Assembly (NCBI GenBank): GCA_947302175.1
Contig: CAMYVB010000001.1
Location: 154,397-218,396, forward strand
Reading direction: 5' to 3'
Length of the DNA: 64,000 nucleotides
Origin: an uncultured Bacteroidales bacterium
GTDB taxonomy: Bacteria; Bacteroidota; Bacteroidia; Bacteroidales; UBA932
Below the pieces are notes generated by a model. That model was given only the letters and a program-made list of their open reading frames with translations. It did no database searches and had not been told where the DNA came from. The position numbers and the translations under genes were made by a program. This document shows, in pieces, positions 1 through 10,156 of this stretch (position 1 is its first letter; each line of letters begins with the position of its first letter).

Positions 1-11
1 ATCAGCTTCTG

Positions 12-1169
12 ATGGAAAGGAAAAGACGAATCGCCATCCTCGGATCCACAGGATCCATAGGGCGCCAGACCCTCGACGTCGTGCGCCAGCACCCCGACCT
101 CTTTGAAGTAGAGCTGATTTCAGCCAACAATTCAGCGGACCTGCTCGCCGCCCAGGCAGTGGAGTTCGATGTGAACAACGCAGTCATCTGCAACGAGGAA
201 AAGTGGGGCGAACTGAGCGCGAAACTTTCTGCCACCCCTGTGAAAGTTTTCTCCGGCGTGGAGTCCCTGTGCGAGCTAGTCGCTTCCGACAGGGTTGATA
301 TCGTAGTCGCGGCAATGGTGGGATTCAGCGGCCTTAGACCCACGCTCGCGGCCGTCAGGGCGGGCAAAATAATCGCCCTTGCCAATAAGGAAACCCTTGT
401 CGCCGCCGGCTCCATCGTGATGGATCTCGCCAAGAAGTTCGACGCCCCCATACTGCCCGTCGACTCAGAGCATTCAGCCATCTTCCAGTGCCTTCTTGGC
501 GCGAGTGGTAATGCCCTTGAGCGCATACATCTCACTGCTTCCGGCGGTCCTTTCCGCATCTGGGACAGGGAAAGGATAGCCTCCGCCCGCAGCAGCGACG
601 CCCTCAAGCACCCCAACTGGTCCATGGGCGCAAAAATCACCATAGACTCCGCCACAATGATGAACAAGGGTTTCGAAGTCATCGAGGCCCGCTGGCTTTT
701 CGACGTCCCCGCGTCGAAAATTCATGTCGTCGTCCACCCCGAGTCCATAATCCACTCCATGGTGGAGTTTGAGGACGGCGCCGTCATCGCCCAGATGGGG
801 CACCCCGACATGCGCGAGGCCATACAGTTCGCCATGGCCTTCCCCCGCAGGCTCAGCCTCAACTCCCGCAAACTCGATTTCGCCGCGCTCGGAAGCCTCA
901 GCTTCTTCGAGCCCGACCTCGAGCGCTTCCCCTGCCTGGGACTGGCTTTCGAGGCCCTCGAAAGGGGAGGAAACGCCCCCTGCGCCCTCAATGCCGCAAA
1001 TGAGGCGGCAGTAGCGGCTTACCTTAAGGACCGTATAAAATTCTACGACATACCTGCCATACTCGAAAAGTGCCTTTCAGGCCTGAATTTTGCAGTTGAG
1101 CCTTCGCTCGAAGACATATTTGCGACCCACGAGGCCGTCTTCGCCAAGGCCAACGAATTGATATGGTAG
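12..1169 (+). CDS. dxr: 1-deoxy-D-xylulose 5-phosphate reductoisomerase
   Basis: N-terminal ILGSTGSIGRQTLDVV NADPH motif, ANKETLVAAG, LPVDSEHSAIFQCL, TASGGPFR, WSMGAKITIDSATMMNKG. Confidence 0.97.
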   Translation: MERKRRIAILGSTGSIGRQTLDVVRQHPDLFEVELISANNSADLLAAQAVEFDVNNAVICNEEKWGELSAKLSATPVKVFSGVESLCELVASDRVDIVVAAMVGFSGLRPTLAAVRAGKIIALANKETLVAAGSIVMDLAKKFDAPILPVDSEHSAIFQCLLGASGNALERIHLTASGGPFRIWDRERIASARSSDALKHPNWSMGAKITIDSATMMNKGFEVIEARWLFDVPASKIHVVVHPESIIHSMVEFEDGAVIAQMGHPDMREAIQFAMAFPRRLSLNSRKLDFAALGSLSFFEPDLERFPCLGLAFEALERGGNAPCALNAANEAAVAAYLKDRIKFYDIPAILEKCLSGLNFAVEPSLEDIFATHEAVFAKANELIW

Positions 1170-2503
1170 TTCTGATAAAGACCCTTCAGGTCATCCTCGC
1201 CCTGTCCCTGCTCATAGTCATCCATGAGCTGGGCCATTTTACCTTTGCCAAGATCTTCGGCATCAGGGTGGACAAGTTCTTCCTTTTCTTCGACGTCGGC
1301 GGCTTCAAGCTCTTCAGCACCAAGACTTCAAAGTGGTTCCTGCGCCTCTTCCCCAAGGCCGCTATTTGGGAGACCGAGTACGGAATAGGCTGGCTGCCCC
1401 TCGGCGGCTACTGCAAGATTTGCGGCATGGTGGACGAGTCCATGGACCTCGAGAGCCTGAAGGGCGAGCCTCAGAGCTGGGAGTTCCGCACAAAGCCTGC
1501 CTGGCAGCGCCTGCTGGTCATGTTCGGCGGCGTACTCTTCAATTTCCTCTCGGCCATAGTCTTTTTCACCGGCATACTTGCTTCAAGGGGCGAGTCTTAC
1601 GTGGAAAACGAAGGCAACGCCATCTATGCCAGCGAGCTTGCTGTCGAGCTGGGTTTCCGCACGGGCGACGAGATACTCCTTCTCGACGACTACGCCCCCA
1701 CCAACTTTTATTCTTTGCAGGCGGACCTCGCCCGCAGGGGAGTGAGGAAGGTGACTGTCCTTCGCGGAGGTGATACAGTGGAGTTGTATATGGACCGCTC
1801 CAAGATGGGTGAGGTGCTCTCTTCGCCCGGTATGTTCGATCTTGCCATTCCCTTTGTCATAGACTCCATTCCCCCGGAAAGCATCAACGCCGGTTGCGGC
1901 CTTCAAAAGTTCGACAAAGTGGTGGCGGTGGGCGGAGTCCCCACTCCCTACGCCCAGGATTCGCGGCCGCTGATAGCCGCAAATGCGGGCGGAAGCGCTG
2001 AACTGACCGTTTCACGCGAGGGTGAGGAGTTCCCCATTAGCGTCGAGGTTGACACACTCGGGCGCATAGGCGTATTCATGCAGATCCCCGGCCTGAAAGT
2101 GCGCAAATACGGTCCCCTGGAGGTGATTCCCGCCGGTTTACGCTACACCTGGTCCACAATACGCGACTACCTGCGCGACCTTCGCCTCGTTGCCACTCCT
2201 TCCACGGGAGCATACAAGTCCGTGGGCAGCTTCATCGCCATAGGGCAGGTTTTCCCTTCGTCGTGGAACTGGCTCGAATTCATCTACCTTATCGCCGTGC
2301 TCTCGGTCATGCTGGGCGTAATGAACCTCATACCCATCCCGGGCCTTGACGGCGGTCACATACTCTTCACCATTTATGAAATGATAACCGGACGCAAGCC
2401 AAGCGACAAGTTCATGGCCGTGGCCCAGATGGTAGGAATGGCGCTGCTTGTGCTGCTGATGTTCCTCGCGTTCGGCAACGACATAGGACGAATCATCAAA
2501 TAG
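1163..2503 (+). CDS. rseP: RseP-type site-2 protease (M50), membrane-associated zinc metallopeptidase
   Basis: HELGH zinc motif, PDZ-like centre, NLIPIPGLDGGHI C-terminal motif; overlaps dxr by 7 nt. Confidence 0.93.
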   Translation: MVVLIKTLQVILALSLLIVIHELGHFTFAKIFGIRVDKFFLFFDVGGFKLFSTKTSKWFLRLFPKAAIWETEYGIGWLPLGGYCKICGMVDESMDLESLKGEPQSWEFRTKPAWQRLLVMFGGVLFNFLSAIVFFTGILASRGESYVENEGNAIYASELAVELGFRTGDEILLLDDYAPTNFYSLQADLARRGVRKVTVLRGGDTVELYMDRSKMGEVLSSPGMFDLAIPFVIDSIPPESINAGCGLQKFDKVVAVGGVPTPYAQDSRPLIAANAGGSAELTVSREGEEFPISVEVDTLGRIGVFMQIPGLKVRKYGPLEVIPAGLRYTWSTIRDYLRDLRLVATPSTGAYKSVGSFIAIGQVFPSSWNWLEFIYLIAVLSVMLGVMNLIPIPGLDGGHILFTIYEMITGRKPSDKFMAVAQMVGMALLVLLMFLAFGNDIGRIIK

Positions 2504-2512
2504 TTACCCTAT

Positions 2513-3508
2513 ATGAAAAAGGCAATAATATGCGCTATGGCGCTTCTCGCCCTGGTCTCCTGCAAGTCCGGGAAGTCCGGGAAACTGCTCCCCTCCGTGA
2601 GCGGCAAGGCCGGTGAAGTTGTCGTTGTAATGGAAAAACCCGCATGGGAAGGTGAATGCGGCGCGGCGGTGCGCGATATCCTCGCCTCCGATACGCCTTA
2701 TCTCGCCCAGAGGGAGCCGCTCTACAACCTCGTCAACGTGACTCCTTCCAATTTTGTCAACATCTTCCAGGTCCATCGCAACATCGTAGTTTTCGTGATC
2801 GACCCCCAGGCCCCCGAGGAAGGCATCAAGTACCAGAGCGACATATGGGCCCGCCCCCAGTGCGTCATCTGGGTTAACGCCCCCACGGACGCCCGTGCCA
2901 CGGAGATGGTTAAGGAAAACGCCCGCGTGATTTCTGAGACCATTGAGCAGGCCGAGCGCGACCGTATAGTCGCCAACACCCTACGCTATGAGGAGGCCTC
3001 CATATTCCCCGCCGTTTCCGAAGTCATAGGCGGCTCGCCCCACTTCCCCTCCGGCTACAAGCTCAAGAAGCGCACTGCCGATTTCGCATGGGTGGCCGAC
3101 GAAAAGCAGTACACCATGCAGGGCGTGCTCCTTTACAAGACTCCCGCCCTCGGCGACGAGCGCGACTTCAGCCTCGAGCGCCTGGTGGAAGTGCGCAACG
3201 AAGTGCTTCGTCTCAACGTTCCCGGCATGCTGGACAATTCCTATATGACGACGAGCACTTTCCTCCCTCCTTCGGTGGAATTCCTCAAGTATAAAGACAG
3301 GAATTTCGCCCAACTGCGTGGCTTCTGGGAAGTCTCGGGCGACTTCATGGGCGGTCCTTTCGTGTCCCATTCCTTCTACAGTGCCGACGGGCAGTGGGTC
3401 ATCACCGAAGACGCTTTCGTCTATGCTCCCAAGTATGATAAGAGACAGTATCTGAGGCAGGTGGAGTCGCTTCTCTACTCGTTTGAGTGGCCCGAAAAAG
3501 GAAAGTGA
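2513..3508 (+). CDS. DUF4837-like lipoprotein
   Basis: Lipobox LALVSC; overall sequence resembles the Bacteroidota DUF4837 family; follows rseP. Confidence 0.75.
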   Translation: MKKAIICAMALLALVSCKSGKSGKLLPSVSGKAGEVVVVMEKPAWEGECGAAVRDILASDTPYLAQREPLYNLVNVTPSNFVNIFQVHRNIVVFVIDPQAPEEGIKYQSDIWARPQCVIWVNAPTDARATEMVKENARVISETIEQAERDRIVANTLRYEEASIFPAVSEVIGGSPHFPSGYKLKKRTADFAWVADEKQYTMQGVLLYKTPALGDERDFSLERLVEVRNEVLRLNVPGMLDNSYMTTSTFLPPSVEFLKYKDRNFAQLRGFWEVSGDFMGGPFVSHSFYSADGQWVITEDAFVYAPKYDKRQYLRQVESLLYSFEWPEKGK

Positions 3509-3527
3509 AAATGAATTGAAAAAATTA

Positions 3528-3559
3528 TTTGGGTTTGTAAAAATTATTCTATACCTTTG
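3528..3559 (+). promoter_or_regulatory. Bacteroidota housekeeping promoter for tRNA-Glu: TTTG-N20-TACCTTTG
   Basis: TTTG 3528-3531, 20-nt spacer, TACCTTTG 3552-3559, 15 nt before tRNA. Confidence 0.75.
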
Positions 3560-3574
3560 CAGTCCCAAAATTTT

Positions 3575-3649
3575 GGTGGGTTCGTATAACGGCTAGTACT
3601 CAAGATTTTCATTCTTGCAATAGGAGTTCGATTCTCCTACCCACTACCA
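3575..3649 (+). tRNA. tRNA-Glu (anticodon TTC), CCA encoded
   Basis: Acceptor GGTGGGT/ACCCACT, anticodon arm CAAGA-TTTTCAT-TCTTG, T-arm AGGAG-TTCGATT-CTCCT, ACCA 3' end. Confidence 0.95.
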
Positions 3650-3668
3650 AAATTAAAAAAATAGTATA

Positions 3669-3920
3669 ATGGCAAATACAGCATCCGCTAAGAAGTGCGT
3701 TCGCCAGAGCGAAAGGCACAGACTGCATAACAAGTATTATGCAAAGACAACGAGGAACGCCATCCGCGCCCTCAGGAACACAACCGACAAAGAGTCCGCA
3801 GAGGCAAACGCCCCCAAGGTCTATGCAATGATTGACAAGCTTGCAAAGATGGGCCTCATTCACAAGAACAAGGCTTCCAATCTCAAGAGCGGCCTCGCCG
3901 TTTACATCAACAAGCTTTAG
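3669..3920 (+). CDS. rpsT: 30S ribosomal protein S20
   Basis: [33 protein letters not shown]... and ...[21 protein letters not shown]. Confidence 0.96.
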   Translation: MANTASAKKCVRQSERHRLHNKYYAKTTRNAIRALRNTTDKESAEANAPKVYAMIDKLAKMGLIHKNKASNLKSGLAVYINKL

Positions 3921-3929
3921 AAATAGAAG

Positions 3930-3958
3930 AAGGCCGCCGAGATACGGCGGCCTTTCTT
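3930..3958 (+). terminator. Rho-independent terminator after rpsT
   Basis: AAGGCCGCCG-agata-CGGCGGCCTT followed by TCTTTT. Confidence 0.85.
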
Positions 3959-3960
3959 TT

Positions 3961-4034
3961 CGGGATGTAGCGCAGTTGGCTAGCGTGCCACGTTCGGGAC
4001 GTGGAGGTCGTCCGTTCGAGTCGGATCATCCCGA
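3961..4034 (+). tRNA. tRNA-Pro (anticodon CGG), CCA not encoded
   Basis: CGGGATG/CATCCCG acceptor, CCACG-TTCGGGA-CGTGG anticodon arm, TTCGAGT T-loop. Confidence 0.93.
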
Positions 4035-4040
4035 CATAAA

Positions 4041-4074
4041 AAAACCAGGCTGGAAAAATCAGCCTGGTTTTTTG
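4041..4074. terminator. Bidirectional hairpin terminator (tRNA-Pro / convergent coiled-coil gene)
   Basis: AAAACCAGGCTG-gaaaaat-CAGCCTGGTTTTTTTG. Confidence 0.85.
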
Positions 4075-4087
4075 TCTCGTTTATGCT

Positions 4088-4981
4088 CTACAGCTGGATG
4101 ATGAGGAAGGGAGTAACGCTCCAGAAGCGAACGGGGTCGCTGATTCTAAGAGTGCACTCGGATTCGCCCTTTTCGATGGTGTAGGAGTCTGAGGGCATGC
4201 CGGAGAGGATCTTGGGGTTCCTGCTGTCGAGCTGCATCTCGCTGAATTCCCTTATATCCACCTGGTGATATTTCGACGCGTCGATGCCGGCGTAATCTAT
4301 CTTTCCGGATTTGAAACCGGTGCCGAGTATGCCCATTTCCTGCAGATCCTTCTTCGTGCCGGCGATGATGTAGCCGGTGTTGGCAATCTTGTCCTGGCTC
4401 AGAAGCCTGGAAGACTGCTTTTCGATGAGTTCATTCTGCTCGCGGTTCCTCTCCTCGGCGTTTGCGAGGCTGGTGTTGAGGGAGGCGATGTTGGAATTGA
4501 GGTCGGTGATGGTCTTGTCCTTGCTGTCAAGCTCTTTTTTCATCTGCCTTATCTGGGCATCCTTTTCGTCCAGCTGGGCGTTGAGGTTGGCGATGATGAC
4601 CTTGTACTTGGCGGCGTCACGCTCGTTGGACTTAATCTTTCTTTCCAGTTCAGCAATCCTGGTGCGCTGCCTTTTGATGAGGTCCTCCATGAGGTGGAGG
4701 TTGTTCTTTATCGCGTCGGTGCGGAGCTGCTCGCCGTTGTCGTCGACATCCACGGTGATAAGCTTTTCAGCTATCCTGATGCTGTCAAGAGAGCTCGAGA
4801 TGGTCTCGATAAAAACGTTCATTTCGTCTGCTGCGGCGTCCCTCTGGGCCATTACGGCGGCAAGAGAGTCCCTCTCGGCCTCGATCTGGCGGACCTTACC
4901 GGGAGTGTATTCACATGAAATGACGGAAGCCGTGATTGCAATCACGGAGATAACTAGTGCGCTGAAACTAAGAGATTTCAT
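4088..4981 (-). CDS. Secreted coiled-coil hypothetical protein
   Basis: Signal-like N-terminus MKSLSFSALVISVIAITASVISC with lipobox-like Cys, long heptad-rich middle. The ORF-track start (5002) is a TTG inside the -7 box TATCTTTG (minus strand, 5007-5000), so ATG at 4981 is preferred. Confidence 0.8.
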   Translation of the reverse strand: MKSLSFSALVISVIAITASVISCEYTPGKVRQIEAERDSLAAVMAQRDAAADEMNVFIETISSSLDSIRIAEKLITVDVDDNGEQLRTDAIKNNLHLMEDLIKRQRTRIAELERKIKSNERDAAKYKVIIANLNAQLDEKDAQIRQMKKELDSKDKTITDLNSNIASLNTSLANAEERNREQNELIEKQSSRLLSQDKIANTGYIIAGTKKDLQEMGILGTGFKSGKIDYAGIDASKYHQVDIREFSEMQLDSRNPKILSGMPSDSYTIEKGESECTLRISDPVRFWSVTPFLIIQL

Positions 4982-5023
4982 ATCTGTCAAAAATTTGTGC
5001 AAAGATAATCATTCTTTATGATA

Positions 5024-5054
5024 TTGTTATTTTGATTGTTGTTTTATAAATTTG
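5024..5054 (+). promoter_or_regulatory. Promoter for fucI: TTG-N20-TAAATTTG
   Basis: TTG 5024-5026; TAAATTTG 5047-5054; ATG at 5105. Confidence 0.6.
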
Positions 5055-5104
5055 TTAGCTACAATAACACGGAAAGCAACAAACCAAAATAACAATACAT
5101 CACA

Positions 5105-6925
5105 ATGGCTAATTATCCCAAAATCGGCATTCGCCCGACCATTGACGGCCGTCAGGGCGGAGTGCGTGAAGCATTGGAAGACAAAACCATGGCCCTCGCC
5201 CACGCAGTGGCGGACCTCATCTCGAAGAACCTTCGCAACGGCGACGGCAGCCCCGTCGAGTGCGTAATCGCCGACTCCACCATAGGCCGCGTCGCTGAAA
5301 GCGCCGCCTGTCAGGAGAAGTTCGAGCGTGAAGGAGTGGGCAGCACCATCACAGTCACCTCCTGCTGGTGCTACGGCTCCGAGACCATGGATATGCACCC
5401 CCACTGGCCCAAGGCCGTCTGGGGCTTCAATGGCACAGAGCGCCCCGGCGCAGTGTATCTCGCCGCAGTTCTCGCGGCCCACGCCCAGAAGGGCCTTCCC
5501 GCCTTCGGCATCTACGGTCATGACGTGCAGGACCTCGCAGACAACACCATACCCGAGGACGTAGCCGAGAAGATCCTCCGCTTCGCCCGCGCAGCCCAGG
5601 CCGCAGCCACCATGCGCGGCAAGAGCTATCTCTCGATGGGCAACACCTGCATGGGCATCGCCGGCTCCATAGTCAACGCAGACTTCCTGCAGAAGTACCT
5701 CGGCATGAGGGCTGAGTATGTCTCTTTGGTCGAAATCCTTCGCCGCGTAGATTTCGGCATCTACGACCACGAGGAGTTCGAAAAGGCCATGGAATGGGTC
5801 AACAAATACTGCAAGCCCCAGGAAGGCCACGACTACAACGAGGACCGCGCCATCTTCCCCGGCACCCCCATGCACTCCTTCAACGGCAAGGGCAAGGGCA
5901 AGACCCGCGAGGAAAAAGACGCCGACTGGGAGTTCACTGTGAAGAACATGATGATCATCCGCGACCTGATGTACGGCAATCCCAAGCTCCTCGAGCTCGG
6001 TTACAAAGAGGAAGCCCTCGGCCACAACGCAATAGCCGGCGGCGTCCAGGGTCAGCGCCAGTGGACTGACTACAAGCCCAATTTCGACTTCCCCGAGTCC
6101 CTGATGTGCTCCTCCTTCGATTGGAACGGCATACGCGAAGCCTACACCCTCGCCACCGAGAACGACGCCCTCAACGGTCTGAGCATGATGTTCGGGCACC
6201 TGCTGACCAACCGCGGCGTTATGTTCAGCGACGTGCGCACTTACTGGAGCCCCGAAGCTGTCAAGAGGGTCACGGGCAAAGCCCCCGAAGGCCTCGCAGC
6301 CGGCGGCTTCATCCATCTCATCAACTCCGGCGCCACCACCCTTGACGCCACCGGTGCCATGTCCGACGCCGAAGGCAAACCCACGATCAAGGAGCCTTGG
6401 AACATGACTGAGAAAGACGTGGAAGCTTGCCTCAAGGCCACCAACTGGATGCCCGCAGACCGCGACTACTTCCGCGGCGGCGGCTACTCTGCCCATTTCG
6501 TCACCCGCGGAGGCATGCCCATGACCATGATGCGCCTGAACATGGTGGACGGCCTCGGCCCCGTACTCCAGATCGCTGAAGGCTGGACCGCAGAGCTTCC
6601 CAAGGAGCAGCACGACATACTCGACAAGAGAACCGATCCCACCTGGCCCACCACCTGGTTCGTCCCTCGTCTCGACCCCGGCAAAGACTGCTTCAAGGAT
6701 GTCTACAGCGTCATGAACAACTGGGGTGCCAACCACGGCGCCATAGCCTACGGCCATATTGGAGCCGACCTCATTTCCCTCGCTTCCATCCTCCGCATCC
6801 CCGTCTGCATGCACAACGTTCCCGAGGACAAGATCTTCCGTCCCGCTGCGTGGAACGCTTTCGGCATGGACAAGGAAGGAGCCGACTACCGCGCCTGCGC
6901 CAACTTCGGTCCCCTCTATAAGTAG
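5105..6925 (+). CDS. fucI: L-fucose isomerase
   Basis: ~600-aa protein starting [67 protein letters not shown] end; followed by fucP. Confidence 0.93.
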   Translation: MANYPKIGIRPTIDGRQGGVREALEDKTMALAHAVADLISKNLRNGDGSPVECVIADSTIGRVAESAACQEKFEREGVGSTITVTSCWCYGSETMDMHPHWPKAVWGFNGTERPGAVYLAAVLAAHAQKGLPAFGIYGHDVQDLADNTIPEDVAEKILRFARAAQAAATMRGKSYLSMGNTCMGIAGSIVNADFLQKYLGMRAEYVSLVEILRRVDFGIYDHEEFEKAMEWVNKYCKPQEGHDYNEDRAIFPGTPMHSFNGKGKGKTREEKDADWEFTVKNMMIIRDLMYGNPKLLELGYKEEALGHNAIAGGVQGQRQWTDYKPNFDFPESLMCSSFDWNGIREAYTLATENDALNGLSMMFGHLLTNRGVMFSDVRTYWSPEAVKRVTGKAPEGLAAGGFIHLINSGATTLDATGAMSDAEGKPTIKEPWNMTEKDVEACLKATNWMPADRDYFRGGGYSAHFVTRGGMPMTMMRLNMVDGLGPVLQIAEGWTAELPKEQHDILDKRTDPTWPTTWFVPRLDPGKDCFKDVYSVMNNWGANHGAIAYGHIGADLISLASILRIPVCMHNVPEDKIFRPAAWNAFGMDKEGADYRACANFGPLYK

Positions 6926-6930
6926 CGCTT

Positions 6931-8238
6931 ATGGCAGCTAAAGGCACAAAACTGGTTGAACGGCAGTATTTGCTGCCGTTCATCCTTATTACCACGCTCT
7001 TCGCGCTCTGGGGTTTTGCCAACGACATTACCAACCCCATGGTGGCCGGTTTCCAGACCATCATGGAGCTCTCCGCCGCGAAGGCTTCGCTCATTCAGTT
7101 TGCTTTCTACGGAGGCTATGCCACCATGGCCGTACCCGCCGCGCTCTTCATCCGCCGCTACTCCTACAAGAGCGGCATACTGCTCGGCCTGGCCCTCTAT
7201 GCCATAGGCGCATTCCTCTTCATCCCCGCAGCCGCGAGGCAGAGTTTCACCTTCTTCTGCTTCTCGCTCTATATCCTCACCTTCGGTCTCGCTTTCCTCG
7301 AGACCACGGCCAATCCTTTCATCCTCTCCCTCGGCTCAAAGGAGAATTCCACCCGCAGGCTCAACCTTTCGCAGTCTTTCAACCCCATGGGTTCGCTTAC
7401 GGGCATGGCTGTCGCTTCCTGGGTGGTGCTTCCCAACCTGCTCAGCGACCAGTGCCGCGACGGGAGCGGAAAGCTTATTTTCAACACCCTTCCCGAGGCC
7501 GACAAGGCTGCGATGAGGGTGCACGACCTCGGTGTGATCAGGGATGCCTACGTGGCTCTGGGAGTGGTCGTCGTGGTGATGCTTGTCATCATTGCCCTTA
7601 CCAGGATGCCCAAGACCGTCGGTCAGGGAGTGCGCAGCAAAGGCACTATGGGCCGCCTCTGGCACAATGTGTCGTACCGTGAGGGCGTGCTCGCCCAGGT
7701 GTTCTATGTCGGCGCCCAGATTATGGTCTGGACCTTCATCATCCAGTATGCCGACTACCTCGGCATAGACAAGGCCACGGCCCAGAAGTACAATATCATC
7801 GCCATGGGCATGTTCCTGTGCTTCCGCTTCATTGCGACCTTCCTGATGAAGTATATCAATTCGAGGAAGCTCCTTGCCATCTTCGGTGCTCTCGCCTCGC
7901 TATGCACCTTAGGCGCCATATTATTCGTCGGTCCTGTAGGACTGGGTTGCCTCGTTGCCATCAGCGCGTTCATGAGCCTGATGTTCCCCACCATTTACGG
8001 AATTGCGCTCGAGGACGTCGCTCCTGAAGACAGCCAGCTCGGCGCAGCTTTCCTCGTGATGGCGATTGTGGGCGGATCCATCCTTCCTCCTCTCCAGGGC
8101 ACCATCATCGACCTTGGCACCGTCTTCGGCCACCCCGCGGTCAATGTGAGCTACGTCCTGCCGCTCATATGCTTCAATGCAGTGATGATATACGGACTGC
8201 GCTGCTACCGCCGCTCGCTTTTGACGAAAAAATCTTAA
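6931..8238 (+). CDS. fucP: L-fucose:H+ symporter-type MFS permease
   Basis: LLPFILITTLFALWGFANDITNPMVAGFQ..., LAFLETTANPFILSLG, 12-TM MFS; 5 nt after fucI. Confidence 0.92.
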   Translation: MAAKGTKLVERQYLLPFILITTLFALWGFANDITNPMVAGFQTIMELSAAKASLIQFAFYGGYATMAVPAALFIRRYSYKSGILLGLALYAIGAFLFIPAAARQSFTFFCFSLYILTFGLAFLETTANPFILSLGSKENSTRRLNLSQSFNPMGSLTGMAVASWVVLPNLLSDQCRDGSGKLIFNTLPEADKAAMRVHDLGVIRDAYVALGVVVVVMLVIIALTRMPKTVGQGVRSKGTMGRLWHNVSYREGVLAQVFYVGAQIMVWTFIIQYADYLGIDKATAQKYNIIAMGMFLCFRFIATFLMKYINSRKLLAIFGALASLCTLGAILFVGPVGLGCLVAISAFMSLMFPTIYGIALEDVAPEDSQLGAAFLVMAIVGGSILPPLQGTIIDLGTVFGHPAVNVSYVLPLICFNAVMIYGLRCYRRSLLTKKS

Positions 8239-8266
8239 ATTTGCCTTTTATTAAGAGAATTCAGCT

Positions 8267-9058
8267 ATGAGTTTTTGGAGTAATTGGATGGTTAAGAACC
8301 TCGTGGGCGCCGTGGCGTTCGTTGCTGCCATAGTTATAGGCGTATCAATCTTGCTCAATGCCGTTACGCGCCACGGGCAGGAAGTCGCCGTCCCCGATTT
8401 CAGCAATCTTTCGGTCCCTGAGGCTCAGGAACTGGCGGCTAAGTCAGGCCTGGAAGTCGTTGTGGCGGATTCGGTCTATATACGCCGCATGCAGAAAGGT
8501 GCAGTTTTCAGCCAGAACCCCAAGGCGGGCTCCCGCGTGAAGGACGGCCGCACCATAAGGGTCAATATCAATGCCTCCAACTCCAAGAAGGTCTCCATGC
8601 CCGATCTCGTGGGCTACTCCATGCGTCAGGCCAAGGCCGAGCTTTCTTCCAAAGGTCTCTATCTCGGCAGGATAATCTACATAAGGGACATGGCGACCAA
8701 CAACGTGATAAAGCAGCTCTACCGCAATGCCGAAATCCTTCCCGGCACCATGATAGAGAGCGGAGCCAACGTGGATCTCGTCGTGGGACTGAGCGATACG
8801 GAGAACAGGACTATTGTCCCCGATGTGCGCGGAATGCGCTGCCTAAGGGCCATAGACGCCGTCCAGGACAACTCCCTCAACATAGGGCGCCTGAAGTTCG
8901 ACGCTTCCGTCAAGACCTATTCCGACTCTCTCAATGCCGTGGTGCTCAGCCAGTCTCCTGCGCCCCGCGATGCGAGCATCCTCATGGGTTCGGAAGTCTC
9001 TCTCTCCCTTTCCCTCGATCCCGAGCTTATCTCGAAGGTGATGTCTTCCAAGCCGTGA
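8267..9058 (+). CDS. PASTA-domain membrane protein
   Basis: N-terminal TM and three PASTA-like repeats (VPDFSNLSVPEAQELAAKSGLEV, MPDLVGYSMRQAKAEL, VPDVRGMRCLRAIDAV). Confidence 0.88.
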   Translation: MSFWSNWMVKNLVGAVAFVAAIVIGVSILLNAVTRHGQEVAVPDFSNLSVPEAQELAAKSGLEVVVADSVYIRRMQKGAVFSQNPKAGSRVKDGRTIRVNINASNSKKVSMPDLVGYSMRQAKAELSSKGLYLGRIIYIRDMATNNVIKQLYRNAEILPGTMIESGANVDLVVGLSDTENRTIVPDVRGMRCLRAIDAVQDNSLNIGRLKFDASVKTYSDSLNAVVLSQSPAPRDASILMGSEVSLSLSLDPELISKVMSSKP

Positions 9059-10143
9059 TAGAGGATAGCTCATATGAAGACCTGATCCTTCCGGATGATA
9101 CTCCTTCAGACGACGAGGGAGGCCTTTTCGAGCACTTCAGACTCGACGTAGACAAGGGGCAGGCTCCCATCAGGGTCGACAAATACATGGCGACCCACCT
9201 TGAGGACAGCTCCCGCAGCCGCATCCAGGATGCCATCAAGGCCGGATATGTGCTGGTCAACGGCAAGACCGCCAAGGCAAATCTCATCCTCCGCCCCGAG
9301 GACGTAATCCAGTTCGTGATGCCCTACAAGCGTCGCGGGCTTGAGATTATCCCTCAGGACATTCCTCTGGACATAGTCTATGAAGACGATGACGTGCTTA
9401 TCATAAACAAGCCGGCGGGCATGGTCGTGCATCCCGGTCACGGGCATTATGAAGGGACGCTGATCAACGCCCTGGCCCATCATCTGGGCCTGAAGCAGGG
9501 TCCTGACGCCGACGATGAGAGGATGGGCATACTAGTGCACAGGATAGACAAGGATACGAGCGGGCTTCTCGCCGTCGCAAAGAACGACGAGGCCCAGTTC
9601 AATCTCGCAGGCCAGTTTTTCAAGCACAGTATAGACCGCCGCTACGAGGCCGTCGTCTGGGGAAATATCAAGGACGACGAAGGGACGGTAGATGCCTATA
9701 TTGGCCGCGACCCTTCTGACAGGCTTCGATTTAAGGTAGTCGACGACCCTCTGAAGGGCAAGAGCGCAGTCACCCATTACAAGGTTCTGGAGCGTTTCGG
9801 TTTCGTCACTCTGGTCGAATGCAAGCTCGAGACCGGCAGGACCCACCAGATAAGGGTCCATATGAGTTCCATAGGCCATCCGCTCTTCAACGACGAGCGC
9901 TACGGCGGATCGGAAATTCGCAAGGGGACCATATATTCTAAATACCGCCAATTTATTTCGAACTGTTTCGAACTTTGCCCCCGTCAGGCGCTGCACGCCC
10001 GCACGCTGGGTTTCGTACATCCTGCGACGGGCAAGTGGATGCAGTTTGATTCCCCGCTTCCCGGTGACATGGAAGCCCTTCTGGATAAATGGAGGGCATA
10101 CACGAAGACCGGATCTAACGCTTTGCCTCCTGAAGAATTCTGA
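9055..10143 (+). CDS. rluD: RluA/RluD-family 23S rRNA pseudouridine synthase
   Basis: S4-like domain, INKPAGMVVHPGHGHYEGTLINAL, HRIDKDTSGLL catalytic motif, LETGRTHQIRVHMSSIGHPLFND. Confidence 0.93.
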   Translation: MIEDSSYEDLILPDDTPSDDEGGLFEHFRLDVDKGQAPIRVDKYMATHLEDSSRSRIQDAIKAGYVLVNGKTAKANLILRPEDVIQFVMPYKRRGLEIIPQDIPLDIVYEDDDVLIINKPAGMVVHPGHGHYEGTLINALAHHLGLKQGPDADDERMGILVHRIDKDTSGLLAVAKNDEAQFNLAGQFFKHSIDRRYEAVVWGNIKDDEGTVDAYIGRDPSDRLRFKVVDDPLKGKSAVTHYKVLERFGFVTLVECKLETGRTHQIRVHMSSIGHPLFNDERYGGSEIRKGTIYSKYRQFISNCFELCPRQALHARTLGFVHPATGKWMQFDSPLPGDMEALLDKWRAYTKTGSNALPPEEF

Positions 10144-10156
10144 CACAGCTTGACTT

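Noticed and set aside
2566-2583. Short tandem repeat AAGTCCGGGAAGTCCGGG
   Set aside because: Only two units inside the lipoprotein linker of the DUF4837 gene; no evidence of function.
5027-6814. 595-aa minus-strand ORF antisense to fucI
   Set aside because: Gly/Ala/Val/His-rich low-information translation caused by GC-biased codons of fucI on the opposite strand; no recognisable domain, and it spans the fucI promoter.
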